Source: CADEED01 sp043747875 | Lineage (GTDB): Bacteria > Pseudomonadota > Gammaproteobacteria > Steroidobacterales > Steroidobacteraceae | Direction: 5' to 3' | NCBI GenBank assembly: GCA_043747875.1 | Contig: JAYTOI010000049.1 | Span: 1 to 64,000, forward strand | Length of the DNA stretch: 64,000 nucleotides | Shown here: piece by piece, positions 50,088-59,817 of the stretch | Position numbering within the stretch: the stretch's first letter is position 1 | Layout of the letters: each line of letters opens with the position of its first letter | Translations under genes and position numbers: made by a program | The notes under the pieces: model-generated | The model's database searches: none | What the model was told of the DNA's origin: nothing | Seen by the model: only the letters and a program-made list of their open reading frames with translations

Positions 50088-50858
50088 TCAACTGTCCGTG
50101 AATGGAGCGGACTGAATCATGTCGATGAACCCGAGGCGTATGAGAAAGCTCGTTCTCGAATCGGGACGCCGCGTGGCCTCGTTCTGCATCTCTTCGACCA
50201 TTCGCTGCTTGAACTCGCCGCGCGGGTATCGATTCAACACTTCCCGCACCGCCGGTCGCCCGATGAGCGGCAGCCCGCGTCCGACGACATCGAGCGCCGC
50301 CCCGGCGTGGAGCAGGTGGTTTTCCGCGCCGTGCCTGAGTCCGACACGTACATCCAGGTGAAGTGAGATCGCATCCGCGATCCGATCGGCGCGTTCCCCC
50401 TCACAGCCATTGCTGCAAGCGAACTGATACGCGGCGCGGGCGCCTTCGACCGCGAAGCAGGCACAGCTCGTGTCCTGATACCGGTGAGGCTCGGTGAGGC
50501 CGAGGTCGTGCAGCAGGCTCGCCGCGAACAGAAGCTCGGCGTCGTGGCGGATGCGCCTTGCCTGCGCGATGGCCGCACCCCAGAAATACGTACGCTGGCA
50601 ATGATCGAACAACCATGCGGGGCTCAACGATTTGGCGTGCAGAATGGTGCGGAGCGCGAACGCCGAATCCGGTACGACGATTGCGCCGATGTCGACGCGG
50701 GACGATGCCTGGTCCTCGACCCCAAGTCGCAGACGCAGCTTGTGAGGTATGCGCGCGAGCTGCGATGCCACCACCTGACCCAGCAGGCGTAGCCGGTCTC
50801 GCCGGCTCAGTGAGCCTCCATGCGCATAGGGCCAGGGCTTGCCTGCGGCCGTTCTCAC
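50088..50858 (-). CDS. HD-domain phosphohydrolase-like protein
   Basis: A 256-residue protein with an HD-type metal site: LFDHCQRTYFWGAAIAQARR, then LLFAASLLHDLGLTEPHRYQ with the HD pair, and ADAISLHLDVRVGLRHGAEN with further histidines. HD proteins of this kind hydrolyse nucleotides or other phosphoesters. The GTG at 50858 is chosen because it overlaps the MAPEG stop (GTGA); the longer frame to 51488 is antisense-like. The 3' end is nine bases from the convergent GlxA-type gene. Confidence 0.82.
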   Translation of the reverse strand: MRTAAGKPWPYAHGGSLSRRDRLRLLGQVVASQLARIPHKLRLRLGVEDQASSRVDIGAIVVPDSAFALRTILHAKSLSPAWLFDHCQRTYFWGAAIAQARRIRHDAELLFAASLLHDLGLTEPHRYQDTSCACFAVEGARAAYQFACSNGCEGERADRIADAISLHLDVRVGLRHGAENHLLHAGAALDVVGRGLPLIGRPAVREVLNRYPRGEFKQRMVEEMQNEATRRPDSRTSFLIRLGFIDMIQSAPFTDS

Positions 50859-51271
50859 AACCACTCTCCAGCTAGCTTGATGATCCAGATCCACTGAATG
50901 ACGACTTGGAGCACCAAGAATGCGAAGCGGATGCTCACGCCAGCTGTGCCGGTTGACACGAGATGCGCCAGCGACTGGCAGATGCGGGCAGCAACGAACC
51001 ACAGCGCCAGCGGGTCGGTGGCGGAAGAATGGCCGCTCACGATGGCCACCATGAGAATTCCCGCCGCGGCAGGCAGGTTTTCGTAACAGTTTGCGTGCGC
51101 CCGACAGAGGCGCCCTGAAAATGGTGAGACATCCTCGCCGGACACCGCGAAGGAATCGGGCGCGCGCTTGCGCGATGCGACCAGGCTGACGCGCAGCAAC
51201 ACAATGCACGTCAACAACGCGAGAGCCCACGCCGAATAGAGCAATACCGCCAATGCCGAGAAAGACAACAA
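50855..51271 (-). CDS. MAPEG-domain membrane protein
   Basis: A protein of about 138 residues with four membrane helices typical of MAPEG: LLSFSALAVLLYSAWALALL, the conserved GRLCRAHANCYENLPAAAGI (R/H-A-N-x-x-E-N signature), LALWFVAARICQSLAHLVST and FLVLQVVIQWIWIIKLA. The domain includes glutathione-dependent and related membrane enzymes. A TTG at 51271 follows a GGAAGGAAA element, the best start; an in-frame ATG at 51346 would add 25 residues. It is coupled to the HD gene. Confidence 0.82.
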   Translation of the reverse strand: MLSFSALAVLLYSAWALALLTCIVLLRVSLVASRKRAPDSFAVSGEDVSPFSGRLCRAHANCYENLPAAAGILMVAIVSGHSSATDPLALWFVAARICQSLAHLVSTGTAGVSIRFAFLVLQVVIQWIWIIKLAGEWL

Positions 51272-51620
51272 CGAATTTTCCTTCCGCTGGGATATTCGCT
51301 GATGATCGATCGTTGCGGCTAAAATAAGAAGTGTCGAGATTGACATCAAACGCGCTAAAGCAGACACGCAGGTTCGAGTCCGCCAGTTGGTGGCGTACTG
51401 GGCGATCTCCGTCGGCGCGCGTGGAATTTCGATCTCGCTCGGCAGCACAGGGATCACGCCCTTTGATTGGCGCCCACGGAGACAGCACGAGAATGTTTTC
51501 GGTGCCGTCTCGCCATTCCCGCTGAGCACCGTGCTGAATAGCGGGTGCGTCGGCGTCCGGTCTAGCGGAAAGTGAAGCCCCTTGATCGGAGTTAGTTGGT
51601 GCTGTCGACGACGGAATTGA
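51272..51620. other. intergenic stretch, nothing clear
   Basis: About 350 bases between the MAPEG gene and the 3' end of the GNAT gene. Open frames on both strands look random. The promoter for the MAPEG-HD pair should lie here. Confidence 0.45.
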
Positions 51621-52103
51621 TCACGGCAGTCTTCGGAGACGCTTTTCCATCCGATAGTTAGTCATAGATTCGCCACGCACTGTGACCGTTTGTGGAGCAA
51701 GCACTTCGAATCCCACGGCTTCGAAGGTCGGTCGCGCGCTGATGCTTGCCTCGGCGAACAAGCGATTTAGTCCTCGAATGCGGGCAATGCCCTCGATGTG
51801 GGAGAAGAGCGCGCGTGCCACCCCGCGTCTGGAAATACGGGGATCAACGTACAACATGTCGAGATGGCCGTCTGGTTCCAGATCAGAGAACCCGGCTATG
51901 AGCCCATCTGTCTCGGCTACCCATGTGTGCTTGGCTGCGCATCGCCGGCCAAACTTCTCGGGGTCGATGAAGTCGGGAGCCCACGCCAGAATTTGAGCTT
52001 CTGTATAGTCGCCCACGGCGATCTCGCGGACCGCCGCGCGAAAAATTGAAATCAGCACCGATACATCATCTTGTCTGTGCAGGCGTAGGATTATTGAAGT
52101 CAT
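51621..52103 (-). CDS. GNAT-family N-acetyltransferase
   Basis: A 160-residue acetyltransferase: MTSIILRLHRQDDVSVLISI, FRAAVREIAVGDYTEAQILA, the acetyl-CoA loop in HLDMLYVDPRISRRGVARAL (the R/Q-x-x-G-x-G/A pattern) and FEAVGFEVLAPQTVTVRGES. The ATG at 52103 begins the fold; the frame continues upstream into the IS5 flank. The length and PDFIDPEKFGRRCA segment resemble the YafP-like subgroup. The substrate is unknown. Confidence 0.88.
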   Translation of the reverse strand: MTSIILRLHRQDDVSVLISIFRAAVREIAVGDYTEAQILAWAPDFIDPEKFGRRCAAKHTWVAETDGLIAGFSDLEPDGHLDMLYVDPRISRRGVARALFSHIEGIARIRGLNRLFAEASISARPTFEAVGFEVLAPQTVTVRGESMTNYRMEKRLRRLP

Positions 52104-52147
52104 ACTTGCGCTGCCGACTACCGTTTTGTAGTCCACACAATTCTTAG

Positions 52148-53298
52148 GGAATGTCTGAAAAACCGACCATGACGGCGGCCGGATGCGCAAATATCGATGC
52201 GAGGGTTGTCAGAGGGACACCGCGGTGCGGTAGTTCGATGGTTTTAGCGTCGAACCATCGCATTTGCCGCTCTGCACTGACAGGTCTCCTACGCATTCAG
52301 CAATCGCCTGCGGTGCATGAAGAGGTTTGCCAGCGCCGCACTGACCTCGAGTCGGTGCAGGTTCTTCTCCAGGCCGCGGTAGCGCACTTTCTGGAATCCG
52401 AACACTCGCTTGATGACTCCGATCGCGTGCTCGACCTTGGCGCGCACGCTCGACTTGGTGCGGTTCTGGGCTTTGATCGTCTCATCGATGCGCTCGCCCC
52501 ACCGATAGCGCTGGTTGGTGAAATCCCGCGCGCGCGGCGCCGCCTTGCGCATCTCTTCTTTCTGTCCGCGATAAGCCTGATCGCCCCATACCCGGGTCTC
52601 CTTGCCATGCAGCAGGTGCGACAGCGCGAGCGAATCGGCGACATTGGCCGCCGAGGCCAGAATCGTGTGGATCAGCTTGCTCTTGCTGTCGACGCCCAGG
52701 TGCGCCTTCATGCCGAAATACCACTGCTTACCCTTGGCGGTCTGATGCATCTCCGGGTCGCGCCCTTTGTCCTTGTTCTTGGTCGAGCTCGGCGCGCTGA
52801 TGATCGTCGCATCGACAATGGTGCCGTTGGCGATCTTGATGCCATGGATGCGCAGGTACTCGTTCACCGCCGCCAGCAGCTTCTTGCCCAACTTGTGCTT
52901 CTTCAGCAGATGCCGGAACTTGCAGATCGTGCTCTCATCCGGAACCGATTCCACCCCAAGGTCGATGCCGACAAACGACCGCATCGACACCGGGTCGTAC
53001 AGCGCCTCTTCCACCGCCGGGTCCGAAAGGTTGAACCACAACTGCAAGAAGTACATCCGCAGCATCTTCTGAAGCTCGATCGGCGGGCGCCCGCCAAGCT
53101 CGCTCATCTTCGGGTACACCGGCTCCACCACCTCGGCCAGTTCCCGCCACGGCACGATCAATGCCATGTCCGAAAGGAACTGTGCACGGCGCGTGGTCTT
53201 CATGTGCTTCTCGAACCCAGTCAGTGTCTGCTGCTTCATCGAACTACTCGCTCGATGAGAACCTTCACGTCAGACTATGCCGGTAAATCAGAGATTCC
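52148..53298 (-). mobile_element. complete IS5-family insertion sequence
   Basis: A 1151-bp element flanked by the 4-bp repeat TTAG on both sides (52144-52147 and 53299-53302), a typical YTAR target. The ends GGAATGTCTGAAAAACC and, inverted, GGAATCTCTGATTTACC match at most positions. It contains one intact transposase gene, so it may be active. Confidence 0.92.
52289..53239 (-). CDS. IS5-family transposase
   Basis: A 316-residue DDE transposase: N-terminal MKQQTLTGFEKHMKTTRRAQ with RPPIELQKMLRMYFLQLWFN; catalytic aspartate in GTIVDATIISAPSSTKNKDK; second in RVWGDQAYRGQKEEMRKAAP; glutamate in RAKVEHAIGVIKRVFGFQKV. Complete and without frameshift. Confidence 0.94.
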   Translation of the reverse strand: MKQQTLTGFEKHMKTTRRAQFLSDMALIVPWRELAEVVEPVYPKMSELGGRPPIELQKMLRMYFLQLWFNLSDPAVEEALYDPVSMRSFVGIDLGVESVPDESTICKFRHLLKKHKLGKKLLAAVNEYLRIHGIKIANGTIVDATIISAPSSTKNKDKGRDPEMHQTAKGKQWYFGMKAHLGVDSKSKLIHTILASAANVADSLALSHLLHGKETRVWGDQAYRGQKEEMRKAAPRARDFTNQRYRWGERIDETIKAQNRTKSSVRAKVEHAIGVIKRVFGFQKVRYRGLEKNLHRLEVSAALANLFMHRRRLLNA

Positions 53299-53302
53299 TT
53301 AG

Positions 53303-53643
53303 ATGCCGCTGCCTTGAATTCCTTCCAGATTGTATCAACGAGGGCTATCCGCCTTTTATCTCCGGCCTGACGGATGTGGCGGGCCGAATAGGCTTGCGCT
53401 GAGTCCTGCGATAACGGGCGTCTCGGGTTTGTCGTTGCATCTCTGAAGCCGTGCTGAATAGGGGTGCCTTTGAAGCGACGAATTGGTGATTTGGTGCGAG
53501 GTATTTCCTGGTATGGATATTCGGGAATATTCGAAAGGCCCTGTAATTCATGCGCTTTTGGAGCCGGTATGAATCCCTCTCTCCGCCAATTACCTAAGAA
53601 GCCGCGGTGGCGCGCTCCATTACCTCTGGCTACACTGCCCGTC
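53303..53643. other. intergenic stretch beside the IS5 element
   Basis: About 340 bases. A minus-strand frame here (SQDSAQAYSARHIRQAGDKR, then RRIALVDTIWKEFKAA) looks somewhat protein-like and would be cut by the IS5 insertion at 53302, but no start or family is evident. GAATATTCGAAAG-type AT-rich sequence near 53525 could be a promoter for the metal-efflux genes. Confidence 0.4.
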
Positions 53644-54033
53644 ATGCGTCGATTTGGACCAATGGTTTGCGTCTTGATGTGCATCAGCTTTGCGCTGTTG
53701 CCCTTCAACACGCTGCATGCGCATGTGTCGGCCGATCACGACGACCACACATTGCTGCATGGCGGTCATACACATGACTCGATAGTTGGCGAACCACCGC
53801 ACGAGACGGCCGAAGGCGAGCAGGTCGTACAGGCGCATTTTGCGGTGGCCGATGCGGGCACCTCGCTTGGCTGGGTGCAATGGTTGACGCTGATCTTTGC
53901 CCTCGGCTCGCTTCTGCTTTTTGCTCCTCGCGTCTTTTTCGTCCCTCGACCTCCCGGGCCAGACGACAGGCCTGTCCACAGTCGCGGGCATTGGCGACCG
54001 CTACTGCGCGGTCCGCCCCTCACTTCCATCTAG
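53644..54033 (+). CDS. histidine-rich exported protein upstream of czcCBA
   Basis: A 129-residue protein with a signal peptide (VCVLMCISFALLPFNTLHA). The region after it is rich in histidine (HVSADHDDHTLLHGGHTHDS), a likely metal-binding patch. One membrane helix near the middle (VQWLTLIFALGSLLLFAPRV) is followed by a Pro/Arg-rich tail. Small His-rich proteins of this size often precede czcCBA-type operons (CzcI-like position). The ATG at 53644 begins the signal peptide. The gap to the outer-membrane gene is about 100 bases, so they may be co-transcribed. Confidence 0.65.
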   Translation: MRRFGPMVCVLMCISFALLPFNTLHAHVSADHDDHTLLHGGHTHDSIVGEPPHETAEGEQVVQAHFAVADAGTSLGWVQWLTLIFALGSLLLFAPRVFFVPRPPGPDDRPVHSRGHWRPLLRGPPLTSI

Positions 54034-54130
54034 ATCTGTCCTGAGGCTGCACTTGGGCGCGTTTGCGCCTGAGCGGTAGCTTCACCGATCAAGAGACGCT
54101 CGCCTCGCGGGCGGTAGATGGAGTGGTTCG

Positions 54131-55405
54131 ATGTCATCTTCCCCGATTCGCGGCGTGTGCCTGACCGCATGCGCCTTGTTGTCATTCGCGTACGGCGCCC
54201 CATCCGTCGCCGAAGACGCCGCGCGCGTTCTTACGTTGCGCGATGCGCTCACGAAGACGCTCGAGCGTAATCCAGACCTCAAAGCGTTTGGCTTCGAAAT
54301 CGAGGCGCAAGCCGGGCGCATCCAGCAGGCGGGCGCGCGGCCAAGTCCTGAAGTCGGTCTCTTGGTTGAGAATGGGTTCGGCAGTGGAACGCGCAACAGC
54401 CTCGATGCTGCTGAAACTACGCTGAGCATCGGGTTCGCTATCGAGCGCGGTGCTCGCGAGCGTCGCATCGATGTCGCCAATGCCGGCAACGATCTGCTCG
54501 GCACCGAAGCGACCATCCGGCGCCTCGACATCGCCGCGGAGACCGCCCGTCGATACATCGCCGTGCTCGAGGGTCAATCGCAGGTCACGCAAACCAAAAA
54601 TGCCACTCGAGTCGGCGAGCATACGCTGCTCGCTGTGCAGACACGCGTCCGCGCTGCGAAGGTGCCCGCGGCGGAAGAATCCCGCGCGCAGGCGCAACTG
54701 GCGCGCACGCAGCTTGATGAAGAACATGCCGAACACGAATTGCTTTCCGCACGACGTCGCCTCGGCGCGCTGTGGGGCGATATCGAAGCCGATTTCGACA
54801 CAGCGGGTGGCGAACTATCGTCATTGCCAGTGCTCGAGCCCTTTGAATCGTTGCGCTCACGGCTGCAACACAACCCGGATTTCTCGCGGCTCGTGTCGCA
54901 GAAGCGGGTGCGCGAAGCGGAGTTGCGCCTGGCTGAGATGCGCCGCCGGCCGCCGTGGCATGTCACCGCGGCGGTACGAAGATTCGAGGACGTTGGCGAC
55001 CACGCGTTCATCGTCGGACTCACAGTGCCGCTGGCAAGCCGCGACCTGGCACGGGGCGCGATTTCCGAAGCGCGCGCGAATTCGGCCGCTATCGACGCGC
55101 GCGGAGACGCCCTGCGCGTGCAGATCGATGCCGAACTCTTCGCGCTATACCAGGAGCTGCGACACGCGTACGCCGAAGTGACCGCGCTTGCCAAGGACGT
55201 GTTGCCGCGCATGGAAGAAGCCGAGCAGCAATCGCGTTTTGCCTACGAGCGCGGGCGATACGGCTACATGGAGTGGGCCGCGGCGCAGCGCGAGCTGCTG
55301 GACGCGCGCCGTGCGCTCCTCGAAGCCACCGCTGACGTCCATCGCCATCGCATTGAAATCGAACGCCTGACCGGTGGCGCGCTCACCGCTGCCATCCTGC
55401 CCTGA
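54131..55405 (+). CDS. czcC: outer-membrane efflux protein (CzcC-type, TolC family)
   Basis: A 424-residue outer-membrane channel of the TolC/OMF family, with a signal peptide (residues ~10-27, LTACALLSFAYGAPSVAEDA). The two tandem coiled-coil repeats are seen as VLTLRDALTKTLERNPDLKA with GARPSPEVGLLVENG, and FESLRSRLQHNPDFSRLVSQ with the second helical half ending in RGRYGYMEWAAAQRELLDAR. The second repeat matches CzcC. It is followed by the adaptor gene after nine bases. Confidence 0.88.
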   Translation: MSSSPIRGVCLTACALLSFAYGAPSVAEDAARVLTLRDALTKTLERNPDLKAFGFEIEAQAGRIQQAGARPSPEVGLLVENGFGSGTRNSLDAAETTLSIGFAIERGARERRIDVANAGNDLLGTEATIRRLDIAAETARRYIAVLEGQSQVTQTKNATRVGEHTLLAVQTRVRAAKVPAAEESRAQAQLARTQLDEEHAEHELLSARRRLGALWGDIEADFDTAGGELSSLPVLEPFESLRSRLQHNPDFSRLVSQKRVREAELRLAEMRRRPPWHVTAAVRRFEDVGDHAFIVGLTVPLASRDLARGAISEARANSAAIDARGDALRVQIDAELFALYQELRHAYAEVTALAKDVLPRMEEAEQQSRFAYERGRYGYMEWAAAQRELLDARRALLEATADVHRHRIEIERLTGGALTAAILP

Positions 55406-55413
55406 GAATCAGC

Positions 55414-56640
55414 ATGAACAAACTACTTTGGATCGTTCTCGCCCTTGCAGTCACTGCCTGTCAACGCCAGGAAGCGCCGCAGGGAGAGTCGGCGGAACAC
55501 GCTGCAGCGGCGGAACCGGCGAAGGGTCCGCATCGCGGCCGCATGCTGGTCGATGGGCCATTCGCCATTGAGCTCGCCATTTTTGAAAACGGAGTTCCGC
55601 CCGAGTACCACGCGTGGCCCAGCCTCGACGGTAAACCGCTGCCCCTCGATCAGGTGGATTTCAAAATTGAACTCAGGCGCCTGGGCGACAAAGTCGATCG
55701 TTTCTCGTTCGTGCCGCAGGAAGACTACCTGCGGGGCGATGGCGTGGTGACCGAGCCTCACTCATTCGTCGTGAAGGTGACTGCAAGCCACGGCGGCAAG
55801 ACCCATGAATGGAGTTACGACAGCTTTGAAGGGCGCACGAGCATCGCCGCCGACATCGCTGCGACGGCCGGCATCGAGACAGAAGTTGCCGGCCCGACGG
55901 CACTGACCGAAACCGTCACCGTCTACGGCCGCATCGTGGCTGATCGCTCGCGCCAACGAGAGGTGGCCGCGCGTTTTCCGGGCGTGGTTCGCGCAGTGCG
56001 CAGGAATCTCGGCGATTCGGTGCGTGCAGGCGAGCAACTCGCCACCATCGAGAGCAACGAGAGCCTGCAGACGTATTCTGTGGAAGCGCCGATTGCCGGC
56101 GTCATCACGCAGCGCGATGCAAATCCGGGTGAACAGTCATCCGATCGGGTGCTGTTCACGGTCACCGATCCTTCCACGGTGTGGGCAGAGCTTTCGGTGT
56201 TCCCAAGAGACCGCGGTCGCGTTCGTCCGGGAGCCACGGTGCTCGTGAAGGCGGCCGACTCGGACACCACCTCGGCCGGCCGCATTGCGCGCGTCGACGT
56301 GCAGGCTGCGGCGAACCAATCCGTCACCGCGCGCGTCGCGCTCGACAACAGCAAGGGAGACTTCCTTGCTGGCGCGCATGTCACGGCCGACATCGCCGTA
56401 TCGCAACGCACAGTGCCATTGGCCGTCAAGAGCAGCGCGTTGCAACCCTTCCGTGACTTCACGGTCGTCTTCGAGCAGGTGGGCGACACCTACGAAGTAC
56501 GAATGCTGGAACTCGGCGAGCAGCACGGCGATTGGGTTGAAGTGCTGGGCGGATTGGAGTCCGGAGCGCGCTACGTCACCGAGAACAGTTTTCTCATCAA
56601 GCAGGACGTCGAGAAATCCGGCGCCTCGCACGATCACTAG
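55414..56640 (+). CDS. czcB: periplasmic adaptor lipoprotein (CzcB-type)
   Basis: A 408-residue membrane-fusion protein. The signal ends with a lipobox (LAVTACQ), so it is lipid-anchored. A family-typical extra N-terminal domain (GPHRGRMLVDGPFAIELAIF, FSFVPQEDYLRGDGVV) precedes the barrel-sandwich hybrid: GIETEVAGPTALTETVTVYG, RFPGVVRAVRRNLGDSVRAG and IESNESLQTYSVEAPIAGVI. The C-terminal barrel part (VRPGATVLVKAADSDTTSAG; EVLGGLESGARYVTENSFLI) ends in a short His/Asp-containing tail (SGASHDH). It links the inner-membrane pump and the outer-membrane channel. Confidence 0.9.
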   Translation: MNKLLWIVLALAVTACQRQEAPQGESAEHAAAAEPAKGPHRGRMLVDGPFAIELAIFENGVPPEYHAWPSLDGKPLPLDQVDFKIELRRLGDKVDRFSFVPQEDYLRGDGVVTEPHSFVVKVTASHGGKTHEWSYDSFEGRTSIAADIAATAGIETEVAGPTALTETVTVYGRIVADRSRQREVAARFPGVVRAVRRNLGDSVRAGEQLATIESNESLQTYSVEAPIAGVITQRDANPGEQSSDRVLFTVTDPSTVWAELSVFPRDRGRVRPGATVLVKAADSDTTSAGRIARVDVQAAANQSVTARVALDNSKGDFLAGAHVTADIAVSQRTVPLAVKSSALQPFRDFTVVFEQVGDTYEVRMLELGEQHGDWVEVLGGLESGARYVTENSFLIKQDVEKSGASHDH

Positions 56641-56697
56641 GAGCGCGCCATGCCGCTGCTGCTGCCGCGGCTCGGGGCGAGTAGCTGAGGCACAATC

Positions 56698-59600
56698 ATG
56701 ATTGAACGCATTCTGCAATCTGCCATCGCGCGTCGTGGGCTCGTCATGCTCGCAACAGTGGCGCTGGCAGCGCTCGGGGTCTGGAGCTTCACGCGTTTGC
56801 CGATCGATGCGCTGCCCGACATCACGAACGTCCAGGTCATCGTCAACGTCGAGGCGCCGGGCTACACGCCGCTCGAAGCCGAGCAACGCATCGCGGTGCC
56901 GCTGGAAACGGCGATGGCCGGCCTGCCGCGCCTTTCATACACGCGTTCGCTGTCGCGATACGGGCTGGCGCAGGTGACTGTCGTTTTTCGAGACGGCACC
57001 GACATCTATTTTGCGCGACAGCTCGTGTCCGAGCGTGTGACAGCGGCGCGCGGGCAGCTCCCCGAAGGGCGCGAGCCTGTGCTCGGGCCGATCGCTACCG
57101 GGCTCGGCGAGATCTTCATGTTCACCGTGGATGCGGAGTCGGGTGCCAGGAATGCCGATGGCTCCGAAATCACACCGATTGACCTGCGCTCCGTGCACGA
57201 CTGGATAATCCGGCCGCAGCTCCTTCGCGTACCCGGTGTGGTCGAAGTCAATCCCATCGGTGGCTACAAGAAGGAAATCCTGATCGCACCTGACCCAGCC
57301 AAACTACTGGCAAATGGCGTATCCCACGAAGAACTCGTACTCGCAGTCGAGGAGAACAACAGCAATCGTGGAACTGGGTACATCGAGCGCAATGGCGCGC
57401 AGTGGTTGATGCGCGTGCCTGGCCAGGCGCGACAGATCGAAGATCTCGGCTCCATCGTCATCAAACAGACCGGAGGGGTACCGCTGCGCGTGCGCGATGT
57501 CGCGAGCGTTTCGGTGGGCCGGGAGCTGCGCACCGGCGCCGCCACGCAGAACGGCCGTGAAGTCGTCATGAGCACGGTGTTCATGCTCATAGGCGAGAAT
57601 AGTCGCGCGGTGGCTCGAGGTGTTGCAGCCCAGCTCGAGAAAATCAAACCATCACTGCCTCCCGGAATTACCGCCACCGCGGTCTACGACCGCACGCGCC
57701 TCGTGGACAGTACGCTCAGTACCGTCAGCAAAAACCTGCTGGAAGGTGCGTTGCTGGTGGTGATCGTGCTGTTCGTGCTGCTCGGCAATGTCCGTGCCGC
57801 ATTGCTCACGGCCGCGGTGATCCCACTGGCAATGTTCATGACGATCACGGGGATGGTGCAGACCGGCGTCACGGCCAACCTCATGAGCCTGGGCGCGCTC
57901 GACTTCGGCCTCATTGTCGATGGTGCCGTGATCATCGTCGAGAACAGCTTGCGACGTTTGTCGGAGTCAGCGAGAGAAGGGAGGCCATTGCCGTTGGTCG
58001 AGCGTCTCGGGCTGGTGTACCTCGCAACCCGGGAAGTGATTCGCCCAGCGCTGTTCGGTGTGTTCATCATCACGGCCGTCTATCTGCCGCTGCTCGCGCT
58101 CACCGGCGTCGAAGGCAAGATGTTCCATCCAATGGCCATCACGGTAATCATTGCCCTGCTGTCGGCGATGCTGCTGTCACTGACGTTTGTGCCAGCGGGC
58201 GTCGCGCTGTTGTTCCGCACGCCGCGACCCGAGAAACACAACGTGGTGATGGCGGCGGCGAGTTCGGCATACAAGCCGATTCTTGCGTTCGCGCTCCTGC
58301 GCCGCTGGCCGATAGTCGTCGGCGTTTCGGGGCTGACGCTCCTCTGCGGCCTGCTTGCCATGCGCTTGGGAACAGAGTTCATCCCGAACCTCGACGAAGG
58401 CGACATCGCGATGCACGCGTTGCGCATTCCAGGTACATCGCTTGGCCAGGCTATACGCCAGCAGCAACAGCTCGAGGAGAAGGTGAAGCAGCTACCGGAG
58501 GTGGAACGCGTGTTCGCCAAGATCGGCACCGCGGAAGTCGCGACCGAAGCGGCGCCGCCGAGCGTTGCCGACAATTTCATCATCCTGAAGCCGCGCGATC
58601 AGTGGCCCGATCCTGACAAGTCGAAGAATCAATTCGTGGCGGAGCTCGAAGCGCAAGTCACGCCCGTGCCCGGCAATCGATACGAATTTTTGCAGCCGAT
58701 TCAGATGCGGTTCAACGAACTCATCGCGGGAGTTCGCGCGGAGCTTGCCGTAAAGGTGTACGGCGATGATTTCGACACGCTGGTTGGCTTGGGTGCTGAA
58801 ATCGGTAAGGCGGTCGGCAGCGTATCGGGTGCCGCCGATGTGGCCGTCGAACAAGCCACTGGTTTGCCAGTGCTCACGGTGGAACCCAAGCGCGAGGCGC
58901 TCGCGCGACTCGGCCTCAACATCAAACAAGTGCAGGATCTCGTTGCCATGGCCGTGGGCGGAGCCGTTGCTGGCCAGTTCTATGAAGGCGATCGCCGCTC
59001 GGACATCGTCGTGCGGCTGTCCGAGGAATTGCGGACCGATTCCGCGGCGCTTTTGCGACTGCCCGTGCAACTTGCCGACGGCGGGTATGTGCCGCTGGGC
59101 GAAGTGGTGGATTTGCGTCTCGATACGGGTCTGAATCAGATCAATCGCGAGAGCGGCAAACGCCGGGTGGTCGTTGCTGCCAACGTGCGCGGGCGTGATC
59201 TCGGTTCGTTCGTGCAGGACGTCAAGCAGGCGATCGACGATCAGGTCGAACTACCGGCCGGATACTGGCTGGAGTTCGGGGGCACGTTCGAACAACTGGA
59301 ATCCGCGTCTCGCCGGCTGGCGATTGTCGTGCCGATCACTCTGGCCCTCATCGCCTGCTTGCTGTTCATGGCCTTGCGCTCCGCGCGCGATGCAGCGGTC
59401 ATCTTTTCTGGCATCCCCCTTGCGCTGACGGGCGGCGTGCTGGCGCTTTGGCTGCGGGGCATACCATTGTCGATCTCCGCGGGTGTCGGCTTCATCGCAT
59501 TGTCGGGTATCGCAGTTCTCAACGGACTCGTCATGGTGAGCTTCATCCGCGACCTTCGGGCGCAAGGTACTGCGCTGGATGATGCGATTACGCAGGGCGC

Positions 59601-59817
59601 CCTCACGCGCCTGCGGCCGGTGCTGATGACCGCGCTCGTGGCCGCGCTGGGCTTCATTCCGATGGCCTTCAACAGTGGTATCGGCAGCGAAGTGCAGCGA
59701 CCGCTCGCCACCGTAGTCATTGGCGGCATCGTGTCCTCGACACTGCTCACGCTGCTGGTATTGCCCGCACTGTATCGATTGGCGTATCGACACAACATCG
59801 CACATGCACACGGCTAG
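56698..59817 (+). CDS. czcA: heavy-metal RND efflux pump (CzcA-type)
   Basis: A 1039-residue RND transporter with 12 membrane helices and two large periplasmic loops. It starts MIERILQSAIARRGLVMLAT. The helix-4 signature DFGLIVDGAVIIVENSLRRL is of the divalent-cation type (Co/Zn/Cd), not the Cu/Ag type. Pore and docking blocks such as PGYTPLEAEQRIAVPLETAM, RQLVSERVTAARGQLPEG and NRESGKRRVVVAANVRGRDL are standard. It uses the proton gradient to expel metal ions through CzcB and CzcC. It begins 57 bases after the adaptor gene. No regulator gene is beside it. Confidence 0.95.
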   Translation: MIERILQSAIARRGLVMLATVALAALGVWSFTRLPIDALPDITNVQVIVNVEAPGYTPLEAEQRIAVPLETAMAGLPRLSYTRSLSRYGLAQVTVVFRDGTDIYFARQLVSERVTAARGQLPEGREPVLGPIATGLGEIFMFTVDAESGARNADGSEITPIDLRSVHDWIIRPQLLRVPGVVEVNPIGGYKKEILIAPDPAKLLANGVSHEELVLAVEENNSNRGTGYIERNGAQWLMRVPGQARQIEDLGSIVIKQTGGVPLRVRDVASVSVGRELRTGAATQNGREVVMSTVFMLIGENSRAVARGVAAQLEKIKPSLPPGITATAVYDRTRLVDSTLSTVSKNLLEGALLVVIVLFVLLGNVRAALLTAAVIPLAMFMTITGMVQTGVTANLMSLGALDFGLIVDGAVIIVENSLRRLSESAREGRPLPLVERLGLVYLATREVIRPALFGVFIITAVYLPLLALTGVEGKMFHPMAITVIIALLSAMLLSLTFVPAGVALLFRTPRPEKHNVVMAAASSAYKPILAFALLRRWPIVVGVSGLTLLCGLLAMRLGTEFIPNLDEGDIAMHALRIPGTSLGQAIRQQQQLEEKVKQLPEVERVFAKIGTAEVATEAAPPSVADNFIILKPRDQWPDPDKSKNQFVAELEAQVTPVPGNRYEFLQPIQMRFNELIAGVRAELAVKVYGDDFDTLVGLGAEIGKAVGSVSGAADVAVEQATGLPVLTVEPKREALARLGLNIKQVQDLVAMAVGGAVAGQFYEGDRRSDIVVRLSEELRTDSAALLRLPVQLADGGYVPLGEVVDLRLDTGLNQINRESGKRRVVVAANVRGRDLGSFVQDVKQAIDDQVELPAGYWLEFGGTFEQLESASRRLAIVVPITLALIACLLFMALRSARDAAVIFSGIPLALTGGVLALWLRGIPLSISAGVGFIALSGIAVLNGLVMVSFIRDLRAQGTALDDAITQGALTRLRPVLMTALVAALGFIPMAFNSGIGSEVQRPLATVVIGGIVSSTLLTLLVLPALYRLAYRHNIAHAHG

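Noticed and set aside
50859..51488. Extension of the HD-domain frame upstream to 51488
   Set aside because: The added 210 residues lie over the MAPEG gene in another frame and have no family features; the GTG at 50858 overlaps the MAPEG stop as expected for coupled genes.
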